Below, in pieces: positions 24,197-31,026 of a stretch of DNA of 49,943 nucleotides. The notes beneath the pieces are model-generated. The model did not search any database. It was not told where the DNA came from and saw only the letters and a program-made list of their open reading frames with translations. Numbering within the stretch: the first letter of the stretch is position 1; each line of letters starts with the position of its first letter. The position numbers and the translations under genes were made by a program. Source of the stretch: CAZJYC01 sp964550165 (GTDB lineage Bacteria; Acidobacteriota; Aminicenantia; Aminicenantales; Aminicenantaceae); the NCBI GenBank assembly GCA_964550165.1, contig CAZJYC010000010.1:1-49943 (forward strand). The letters are read 5' to 3'.

Positions 24197-26527
24197 TTAT
24201 TTGATTATTCTGGGAGTAATAAAAATAATAAGCTCGCGATTTGTCTTTGTTCGAGATAAGCTGCGGAACAGGCTTCCCAGAATGGGGATTTTATGTAAAA
24301 AAGGAACATTTTCTCGGGAAATTGAGTCTTCTGTCCTGAAAATTCCGCCGATGACAGCTGTTCCTCCATCGGGAACCATGACTCTGGTGGTCGCGCTTTG
24401 AGTGGTTATGGGAGGAATTCCGTTGACCAGGCGGCCAAAGTCCGGCGCATTGTTCCGTATTTCAATATCCATGATAATGGTTCCCTCAGCCGTAATCTGA
24501 GGCGTGGCCCTGAGCTCCAGGGCGGCATTCTGATAACGAGTTGTGGTCGTGAAGTTCGCTGTCGTCTGGACAGGGATTTGCTGCCCTTGGATGATTTCAG
24601 CCTGTTTGTAGTTCTGAGTGGTGACCGAAGGAGTTGAGATGATCCGGCCTTCGCCTGAGCTCTCCAGAGCAGAAAGAGCTACATCGAGCCTGAACGTATC
24701 CATGACATTTCCAAAAGAAAGTCCAAGCGCTGTGTTGAACGCCGGCGCAGGAAGATTTATGGCATAGCCGCCAAGAGGTCCTGAGATCCCTTTGGTCTGA
24801 ACTCCCTCCGGGATCAGAGCCCCATCCACCAAGATTTTATTTGGAAATTTCAGATTTGTCTGGTTGCCGTAAAAGGGGTCCAACACGCCTCTGAATCCCC
24901 ACTGAATACCGAGGTTGCGGGCAAAATTGGACGTGGCCTCGATGATCCGGGCTTCGATGGAGACTTGGGGATTAGGAGCATCAAACAGCGATAGGAGTTT
25001 TTCCATAAGGTCCAGTCTGTCCCTTACGTCTTCAACAACCATGGTATTTGTCCTCTCGTCGATGATCATCGATCCTCTTTTTGAAATCTTCGTCTTCAAA
25101 AGACCCTCGATATCTTTAACTTTGGCATAAGAGAGGACAAATGTTTTGACCACGACAGGCTGAGCTAATTCTTTGCTTTCCCTAAATTTTCTCTGTTCTT
25201 CTTCTTCGCGGGTGAGAACTGACATGGGTGCAATGCGCAGGACATTGCCTTCCATGGTTTTTCCCAATTTATGTTGTTTTAAGATAATATCAAGAGCTTG
25301 ATCCCAGGGAATGTTTATCAAATCACAGGTTACGGGCGTTCCTTTCACCTCAGGATCGAAAACGACGTTGAGACCGAATTGATGGCCCAGGTAGAGCACA
25401 ACATCGCGAATGTCCGCGTCTTTGAGTTTAAGATTAATAAGCTCGCCAGTGTATATTTCCCCGGTGTCGGCGATAGTCCTGGGCTTGAATTGATTCTCCG
25501 TTACCGGCTCCTGAATTGGCGCAACTTGGTTTCGCTTTGGGAGCGCAGGCGGAGGTTCAACGGGTTTTTCGACTATCTTCTCGGGAGGCTTTTCTAGAGG
25601 TATTTCGACTTTTGGCGCGACTTCTTCTTTAGCAGCTTCAACGGGTTTCGTTTCGGGTTCTTTGACTGGAGGTAGTGTTGGAGCTGCAGAGGGCATTGGC
25701 ACTGGCTTGCTGATTATGGGAGGAGCCTGAGCTATATCATTCTTATAGAACGAAAAAACGAATTCATCTTTATCGGCGGCAATAGTATAGCATCTCGGCT
25801 CAGACAGGTCAAAGACCATCCGGGCGATCGTATAAGGACTCAACAACTGGAACTGTCCTGTTCTGACTCTTTCGATCCCGAGATTTTTCACGGGATAGAG
25901 AAAAGTCGGGTCAAGATAGAGAGCATCAAAAAAGTCAACCACCAAGCGCAGAGGATTATCGAGGGCGAAAACTTGGGTCACTGGGCCGTCGCTCAATCTG
26001 GCTTTAACATGAATCTTGTCCTTTTCTTCAGATATGTTCACTTCCTTAAAGACGATTTCCCGCTTGGACCTCGCTTTGAGTCTCTGCTGCGTATCAGAAG
26101 TGAGCATATAGCCATCCATGGTCCTCTGAATCTTGTTCAGCTCAAGCACGGTGTAGTTCGTGTTGGAAAAGATTCGGTAGGGAACTTTCTCTTTCAGTCC
26201 AACAAGAAGAAGGCCTTTGTCCTCTCCAATTTTTTCGAGTTTAATCGACTCCACCAAGGCATCCTTATCCTGGACAATTTGAGGTTCCTGGGCGGTGTTG
26301 ATGTTCTTCAATTCGATGGCTACCGTCGAGGGAGCCTCTCTCAAGTAGTAAGTCTTGGAAATCATGGGGGAGGCAGTCGTTTCGAGGAAGATTTTTGTGC
26401 TGAGTTCTTCTGGCCGGACAGAAATTTTGTTTATTGTGGCCGAGGATTGATTGGATGTGGAGTACCCGCTCGAGAGGAAAATGAGGCAGGTTAAGGCAAC
26501 AGCCAGTGAAATTTTTTTTCTTTTCAT
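24197..26527 (-). CDS. pilQ: Type IV pilus secretin PilQ
   Basis: PilQ forms the outer-membrane ring through which the pilus passes. In order: a signal peptide; two peptidoglycan-binding AMIN domains (about 40-260); a Pro/Glu/Lys-rich linker (about 270-345); a short secretin N0/STN-like domain with LKDADIRDVVLYLGHQFGLN; an N1 domain with VVEDVRDRLDLMEKLL; and the secretin barrel with VSIEARIIEA, SSGEGRIISTPSV, PVQTTANF, VPDGGTAVIGG and the terminal RELIIFITPRII. At 776 residues it is typical. Of two ATGs (26533, 26527) the second has proper spacing from AGGAG. It follows pilP directly, which docks to its N0 domain in known systems. Confidence 0.95.
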   Translation of the reverse strand: MKRKKISLAVALTCLIFLSSGYSTSNQSSATINKISVRPEELSTKIFLETTASPMISKTYYLREAPSTVAIELKNINTAQEPQIVQDKDALVESIKLEKIGEDKGLLLVGLKEKVPYRIFSNTNYTVLELNKIQRTMDGYMLTSDTQQRLKARSKREIVFKEVNISEEKDKIHVKARLSDGPVTQVFALDNPLRLVVDFFDALYLDPTFLYPVKNLGIERVRTGQFQLLSPYTIARMVFDLSEPRCYTIAADKDEFVFSFYKNDIAQAPPIISKPVPMPSAAPTLPPVKEPETKPVEAAKEEVAPKVEIPLEKPPEKIVEKPVEPPPALPKRNQVAPIQEPVTENQFKPRTIADTGEIYTGELINLKLKDADIRDVVLYLGHQFGLNVVFDPEVKGTPVTCDLINIPWDQALDIILKQHKLGKTMEGNVLRIAPMSVLTREEEEQRKFRESKELAQPVVVKTFVLSYAKVKDIEGLLKTKISKRGSMIIDERTNTMVVEDVRDRLDLMEKLLSLFDAPNPQVSIEARIIEATSNFARNLGIQWGFRGVLDPFYGNQTNLKFPNKILVDGALIPEGVQTKGISGPLGGYAINLPAPAFNTALGLSFGNVMDTFRLDVALSALESSGEGRIISTPSVTTQNYKQAEIIQGQQIPVQTTANFTTTTRYQNAALELRATPQITAEGTIIMDIEIRNNAPDFGRLVNGIPPITTQSATTRVMVPDGGTAVIGGIFRTEDSISRENVPFLHKIPILGSLFRSLSRTKTNRELIIFITPRIIK

Positions 26528-26537
26528 ATTCATACTC

Positions 26538-27014
26538 CTACGGAATGATTTCTTTCACAATATCCTTAGGTTTACGTAACGGAACCCCTCCTTCTCTTAG
26601 CTTGCGAAAAACAACTCGGGAATCGGTGATGGACAGTACGAATCCGTCTGACAATCTGTGTCCAGCTTTGACGAATAAAGGGAATTCCTGGGGGCCGGCG
26701 AGGATAGCCGTGTATTCGTTTCCCAATTTAACAATGCCTATGAGGCGGACATTGTCAACAGTCATCTGGGGTCCTCCTGCTGCTGCTGCTGCTGCTGTCG
26801 CCCTTTTTTCTCCTTCTTGCCGAGCCAACAAATCTTTGAAAGGGTCTCTCCTTCCTCGAGAAGAGTAAGCAGGTGAGGTTGTTTTAGGAATTTCAGTGCT
26901 GATTTCTGTTTGCTGCTCTTTTTGCTCCTCTTGGCAGAGCAAGGTTTGGAAACTTATCAAACAGAACAGAAGAAATCCCGATAATATAAATGGAATGAGG
27001 ACCTTTTTCGTCAT
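26538..27014 (-). CDS. pilP: Type IV pilus assembly protein PilP
   Basis: PilP links the inner-membrane PilMNO complex to the secretin. The 158-residue protein has an N-terminal membrane signal (LIPFILSGFLLFCLISFQ) ending near a Cys (TLLC-Q) that is a poor lipobox, so lipidation is uncertain. After a disordered Gln/Glu-rich section comes GRRDPFKDLL, the classic PilP entry motif. The small beta domain LIGIVKLGNEYTAILAG...VKAGHRLSDGFV...ITDSRVVF follows. An Ala tract (six in a row) in the linker is encoded by a run of identical codons. Its first codons overlap the pilO stop, showing translational coupling. Confidence 0.9.
   Translation of the reverse strand: MTKKVLIPFILSGFLLFCLISFQTLLCQEEQKEQQTEISTEIPKTTSPAYSSRGRRDPFKDLLARQEGEKRATAAAAAAGGPQMTVDNVRLIGIVKLGNEYTAILAGPQEFPLFVKAGHRLSDGFVLSITDSRVVFRKLREGGVPLRKPKDIVKEIIP
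26777..26797. repeat. (CTG)7 trinucleotide repeat inside pilP
   Basis: Seven perfect CTG units (CAG on the coding strand) encode the polyalanine part of the PilP linker as identical GCA codons. Slippage here changes the Ala count by whole residues and cannot shift the frame. Confidence 0.9.
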
Positions 27015-27592
27015 TTCTTCCCTACCTTCTTTCCTTTTTTCTCTTTGGCGGCAGCGCCTTCCTCGCGGAAAATATATGTTTTGGCTATAAAGGTCGCAGA
27101 AATGGTGGAGGACTCTGTTTGATTCGGGATGGATCGTATCGAGAAATTATCGATGGTGAAAAGACGGGAGAAACGGCTCAGCCGGTCATAGAACGTTGCC
27201 AAATTATGGTAATTTCCTATCGCCTCTATCGAGATCTGCCACTCATAGTAATAATCTCTATCGATATCTCCCTTGGGAATAAATTTATCGATATTGAGTC
27301 GAGAATTCGTCGCGAGCTGATGGATATTCAGCAAGATTTCGCTTGTTTCTTTTTTCTGAGGAATGATAGTCTCAAGTTCTTTCAAGGTTTTGTTCAGATT
27401 TACCATTTCCGATTCAATCCTATCTAACTGATTTTTTTTCACGCGGAGCTTTTCCAATTCGGTTTCTGCAGTAGCTCTTTCTGCTTTAACGCTTTTTAAC
27501 TGAGCATTCTTGGGCTTGAAAAAGAGAAAATAAAAAACCACAAGGAGAATGACTCCCAGGATGACAAAACGTTGCCAAGGCCAGTCTCTCAT
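27011..27592 (-). CDS. pilO: Type IV pilus assembly protein PilO
   Basis: PilO pairs with PilN in the inner membrane to form the alignment platform of the pilus machine. The 193-residue product has a short cytoplasmic start, one membrane helix (FVILGVILLVVFYFLFF), a coiled coil (about 33-85, KAERATAETELEKLRVKK) and a ferredoxin-like periplasmic domain with IEAIGNYHNLATFYDRLSR, the most conserved PilO stretch. A Lys-rich tail closes it. It overlaps pilN upstream and pilP downstream by about four bases each. This order, M-N-O-P-Q, is the canonical one. Confidence 0.92.
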   Translation of the reverse strand: MRDWPWQRFVILGVILLVVFYFLFFKPKNAQLKSVKAERATAETELEKLRVKKNQLDRIESEMVNLNKTLKELETIIPQKKETSEILLNIHQLATNSRLNIDKFIPKGDIDRDYYYEWQISIEAIGNYHNLATFYDRLSRFSRLFTIDNFSIRSIPNQTESSTISATFIAKTYIFREEGAAAKEKKGKKVGKK

Positions 27593-28203
27593 TTTTTCTC
27601 CTTTTTTGTATTCGAAACAGGTGACACAGGAACAGGCGGCTGAGGAGGAACATAGCGTGCAGTCAGAGAGAATTCCAAAAATCTCTCATTTCTTGTCTCT
27701 TGCTGGATGGAAGAGATGAGTTCAACATTCTCGATGGAAGGGCTTGCCTCCAGTCTTGAAATAAATTCCGCGACCTGCTTGTTTGTCAGCGCGCGGCCTC
27801 TTATTCGAATTTCTTTTTTATCATAGACAACTTCATTCAACCATACCCAGTCAGGGATATCCAGGTTGATACTGTCCATGATTGTCACAGCAGCTTCTTT
27901 GACTGATTGTAAATCTCGGATGAGATCTATTTTTTTTTGGATTGTGTTTCTCTGGGCTTCGACTCTCTCCAGCTTGGTCTCGACGTCTCCGAGCTTATTT
28001 TTCTCCTCCAAGGTGGCTTTCAAGAGATTGTTTTCTCTGTTGATGGATGTTAATTGATAAAAGGCAACAACAGCGGCAATGATAATAACTAAGCCGAGAA
28101 TTAAGCTTGGAGAGATAAGTGGTCTCTTTTCCTTAATTTTGATTTCTTCGACTGCTGGCGCTTTTGCCTTTGCTTCGGGTTTTAATAAGTTTATTCGAAT
28201 CAT
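27589..28203 (-). CDS. pilN: Type IV pilus assembly protein PilN
   Basis: The first residues MIRINLLKPE match the conserved PilN tail that docks into a groove of PilM (consensus INLLP). A Lys-rich cytoplasmic linker follows, then a membrane helix (LILGLVIIIAAVVAFYQL, about 33-52), a coiled coil and a fimbrial-like ferredoxin fold with WVWLNEVVYDKKEIRIRGRA. Length is 204 residues. A GAAGAG site within the end of pilM precedes the start by a few bases. The long C-terminal part after the fold is Pro/Val-rich and probably disordered. Confidence 0.93.
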   Translation of the reverse strand: MIRINLLKPEAKAKAPAVEEIKIKEKRPLISPSLILGLVIIIAAVVAFYQLTSINRENNLLKATLEEKNKLGDVETKLERVEAQRNTIQKKIDLIRDLQSVKEAAVTIMDSINLDIPDWVWLNEVVYDKKEIRIRGRALTNKQVAEFISRLEASPSIENVELISSIQQETRNERFLEFSLTARYVPPQPPVPVSPVSNTKKEKK

Positions 28204-28207
28204 GGTC

Positions 28208-29287
28208 TTACTCTTCCATTTTTCTGGATGCCAGTCCAGTGGCTACTCCAAATAGAGCAGCCATTTCCTGGAAATAGACGGATTCAAATTTTTTCTCATT
28301 ATACATAATATTTCGGAATGGATTGAATATTTCCGTTTCTGTTTTAAACTTTTGTTCAAAGTATCTCGGAAGTTCCCTCAAGTTGGCTAATCCTCCGCTC
28401 AAAAGGATTTTTTCAATTTTCTTTTCTCTTTCTTCTCCTGTTTCGTAGAAGGAAAAGGTTTTTTCGATTTCTTCAAGAAGATGATCGATGTTAGCCGTGA
28501 GGGTGCTTTCCATCTGTTCGGGAGCAAAATCTCTAAGAGGTATTCCTTTGAGCGCCTTCTCTGCATCATCAGAGCTGATGCCCAGATCCTTTCTCAAATT
28601 TTCGGTGATGAAGAAGCCTCCTATGGAAAGGTCGCGGAACAACTGAGGATTTTCTTTTTCAACGATAATGATGTTTGTTGTCGTGGAACCGAGATTGATT
28701 ATGGCCACAGTCTTGGTTTTGTAAAACTCTGGATAGTTTATCTCAAAGCAATTCTGAAGAGCAAAGGTATCCACTTCAATAGCTTGTAGATTTTTTCGTG
28801 CCTGAAAGACAGCATTGCTGTAGTTTGAGATTTTATCTTTCTTTGCAGCGACAAGAAGGATATCCAGGTTTTTCTCCTCTGCATACATGGGCGGCTTCAA
28901 GATGGCATAATCGACATTTGTTTCTTCGTAGGGATAGGGAATATTATGCTTGGCTTCCCAGATGATGGATTCCGCTAATTCTTCTGTTTCCATCGAAGGA
29001 AGTGATATTTTTTTTATGATCACCGAGCTGCCTGAAACAGAAATGGCAACGTTCTTATTTGTAATCTTGTTTTCGTCAAATATCATTTTTATGGTTTCGG
29101 CCACAGCCTCTGTATCCATAATCATGCCTTCGATGATAGCATCGCGAGGCAGGAATTCCAAGCCAATTTTCGCGAGTTCGTAAAGTTCTTCGCCACCTTT
29201 TTTCTTTGATCTTAATTCGACCGCCTTAACGGAAGAAGAACCGATATCAAGCCCAACCAGTTCCTTTGTTTTGCCGAATCCGAACAT
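28208..29287 (-). CDS. pilM: Type IV pilus assembly ATPase-fold protein PilM
   Basis: PilM is an actin/FtsA-like cytoplasmic protein that binds ATP and the N-terminal tail of PilN, linking the motor ring to the platform. The 359 residues show phosphate 1 (LVGLDIGSSSVKAVEL), SISGSSVIIKK-type strand as AISVSGSSVIIKKISLPSM, phosphate 2 (VAIINLGSTTTNIII) and the adenosine motif (EKILLSGGLANLREL). A GGGAGAAAAAA site precedes the ATG. The gene starts only 13 bases after coaD, which implies a shared transcript. Confidence 0.94.
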   Translation of the reverse strand: MFGFGKTKELVGLDIGSSSVKAVELRSKKKGGEELYELAKIGLEFLPRDAIIEGMIMDTEAVAETIKMIFDENKITNKNVAISVSGSSVIIKKISLPSMETEELAESIIWEAKHNIPYPYEETNVDYAILKPPMYAEEKNLDILLVAAKKDKISNYSNAVFQARKNLQAIEVDTFALQNCFEINYPEFYKTKTVAIINLGSTTTNIIIVEKENPQLFRDLSIGGFFITENLRKDLGISSDDAEKALKGIPLRDFAPEQMESTLTANIDHLLEEIEKTFSFYETGEEREKKIEKILLSGGLANLRELPRYFEQKFKTETEIFNPFRNIMYNEKKFESVYFQEMAALFGVATGLASRKMEE

Positions 29288-29300
29288 TTTTTTCTCCCTT

Positions 29301-29834
29301 TTAGAGATTTAATTTTGGATGGATTTTCTTGAATTTTTCTCTGAGTTTACTCTCAACTTCTGTCGGAACTAAATCCTTGAGGCAACCTCCCAGCATGAAA
29401 ATTTCTTTAACCAACATAGAGCTGAGGAAGGAGTAGTTAACACTCGGCATCATGAAGAATGTCTCGATTTCCGGGTCAAGCTTTCGGTTCATCAAAGCCA
29501 TTTGAAATTCGTATTCAAAATCTGAAATAGCGCGTAAACCCCTGATAATGATTTTGGCTTTGTTTCTTTTTGCGAATTCAACGAGAAGCCCATGGAATGA
29601 TTTCACTTCGATATTGGCATAACCCGCAAATGTCTCCTGAATCATGTTCACTCTTTCTTTAGTTGAGAAGAAAGATTTTTTTTTAGGATTTTCAAGAACG
29701 GCAACCAGTATGCTGTCAAAAATCTTCAGTCCTCTCTGAATAATATCGAAGTGTCCGTTTGTGATGGGATCAAAAGAGCCGGGATAAACGGCTTTCTTTT
29801 CCGCTAAAGGATGGGAGGCGACTTTTTTGCTCAT
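29301..29834 (-). CDS. coaD: Phosphopantetheine adenylyltransferase CoaD
   Basis: CoaD transfers AMP from ATP to 4'-phosphopantetheine, the next-to-last step to coenzyme A. Signature motifs are YPGSFDPITNGHFDII (ATP-binding T/HxGH), RGLRAISDFEYEFQMALMN and the late SSMLVKEIF. From the ATG at 29834 it has 177 residues; typical length is about 160, and the extra residues are N-terminal. A TTG at 29876 would add 14 more but overlaps a TTGACA promoter-like box, so it is not favoured. It is first in the unit coaD-pilM-pilN-pilO-pilP-pilQ-lipoprotein, a mixture of housekeeping and surface genes. coaBC lies 9 kb away on the other strand. Confidence 0.94.
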   Translation of the reverse strand: MSKKVASHPLAEKKAVYPGSFDPITNGHFDIIQRGLKIFDSILVAVLENPKKKSFFSTKERVNMIQETFAGYANIEVKSFHGLLVEFAKRNKAKIIIRGLRAISDFEYEFQMALMNRKLDPEIETFFMMPSVNYSFLSSMLVKEIFMLGGCLKDLVPTEVESKLREKFKKIHPKLNL

Positions 29835-29847
29835 TTTCGCTAAGTTA

Positions 29848-29876
29848 CTACTATCAAAAAAATTAAGCTTTGTCAA
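29848..29876 (-). promoter_or_regulatory. Candidate promoter of the coaD-pil operon
   Basis: On the minus strand TTGACA (29876-29871) is followed after 17 bases by TAGTAG (29853-29848). The -10 box is weak, and the start of transcription would be only about 7 bases before the ATG. Confidence 0.35.
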
Positions 29877-30206
29877 TTTAAAAATGATCCATAGATTTTC
29901 TTCCGTTCGGATGGATACTTTTTTCTCTCAAACTTGATGAAGATTTTCGTGTTCATAGCCAACTCAGGGACGATGACGGAAGTTTTTTTTATGCCTTCTC
30001 TCATTTCCAAATCGATACAAAAAAATTGCTGCAAATTTAGTTTTTACAGTATCTTATATTTCCAGAGTTTCCGACTTGAGTCAATCACCAGATGGGAGGA
30101 TTCAAAAGGTGATTTTTCATATGGGGAAGTCACCCTTAGGGGTTAAAATTTTCATCATTGCCGATGAGACGATTTTTCCCCGAGATTTTTGAGAGATCGC
30201 ATCATA

Positions 30207-30229
30207 AATTTTTTCTGACGGAAAAAATT
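30207..30229. repeat. AT-rich perfect hairpin before pcm
   Basis: AATTTTTTC and GAAAAAATT pair over nine bases around the loop TGACG. The rest of the 454-base gap between coaD and the methyltransferase gene (29835-30288) holds no believable gene. The hairpin could end leftover transcription from upstream or bind a regulator. Confidence 0.4.
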
Positions 30230-30232
30230 GGT

Positions 30233-30260
30233 TTTACTTTTTATAGAGAGAGAATAAAAT
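30233..30260 (+). promoter_or_regulatory. Candidate promoter for the exported PIMT gene
   Basis: TTTACT (30233-30238) and TAAAAT (30255-30260) are 16 bases apart. Transcription would start near 30267, just ahead of the AAAGGAG ribosome site. Confidence 0.4.
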
Positions 30261-30288
30261 TATAAAAAGGATTCAAAAGGAGATTAAA

Positions 30289-31026
30289 ATGAGATTATCC
30301 AATCTCTTCACATGGATATTTATTCTTTTTGTAATTTTCTTGCACACTCTTTTCTCTTATTGTCAAGAGAAAGAGAATGATTATGCCCGAAAAAGAAAAC
30401 TCATGGTCCAAAGGCAGCTTGCGGGGCGGAACATCACGGATAAAAGAGCCCTGCAGGCGATGGAAAACGTGCCCCGTCATCTTTTCGTCAGCCCTTCCTA
30501 TCGCCACCAGGCTTATGAGGATCATCCTTTGCCCATTGGCGAAGGACAGACAATTTCCCAACCTTACATCGTCGGTCTGATGACCCAATGCCTTGACCTG
30601 AAAGAAGGCGAAAAGGTTCTGGAAGTTGGTACAGGCTCCGGTTACCAGGCTGCTGTGCTGGCCCATCTCACTGACAACGTTTATTCCGTTGAAATCAGAG
30701 AAAATCTGGCAAAGGTCGCAGCTGAAACGCTCAACAAATTGAATTATCATCAGGTGAAGGTTAAATGGGACGATGGCTATTTTGGCTGGAAGGAATATGC
30801 CCCTTTTGACGCCATCATCGTCACCTGTGCGGCTAACCATGTTCCGCCGCCGCTTCTCAGTCAATTGAAAGAGGGAGGGAGGCTCATCATTCCTCTTGGC
30901 AGCACACTCTATTTTCAAACTCTCACCCTGATTACCAAGAAAAAGGATAAACCGGAGGTCAGGCATATTTTAGATGTTGTTTTTGTTCCCATGGTTGGAG
31001 AAATCGAGAAAAAGAAGGGCGAGTAA
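30289..31026 (+). CDS. pcm: Exported protein-L-isoaspartate O-methyltransferase
   Basis: PIMT methylates isoaspartyl residues formed in ageing proteins so that they can return to aspartate. Domain motifs are MVQRQLAGRNITDKRALQAM, PRHLFVSPSYRHQAYEDHPL-type entry (here PRHLFV and AYEDHPLPIG), GQTISQPYIVGLM and the SAM loop VLEVGTGSGYQAAVLAHL. The 245 residues include a Sec-type signal (residues 1-25, FTWIFILFVIFLHTLFSYC) that usual cytoplasmic PIMT lacks, so it probably acts in the periplasm. AAAGGAG precedes the ATG. Its 3' end overlaps that of the next gene, on the opposite strand, by 57 bases. No surE neighbour is present. Confidence 0.92.
   Translation: MRLSNLFTWIFILFVIFLHTLFSYCQEKENDYARKRKLMVQRQLAGRNITDKRALQAMENVPRHLFVSPSYRHQAYEDHPLPIGEGQTISQPYIVGLMTQCLDLKEGEKVLEVGTGSGYQAAVLAHLTDNVYSVEIRENLAKVAAETLNKLNYHQVKVKWDDGYFGWKEYAPFDAIIVTCAANHVPPPLLSQLKEGGRLIIPLGSTLYFQTLTLITKKKDKPEVRHILDVVFVPMVGEIEKKKGE

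Noticed and set aside
29835..29876. TTG start of coaD at 29876
   Set aside because: It overlaps the TTGACA-like box and gives an N-terminus unlike the family; the ATG at 29834 is better.
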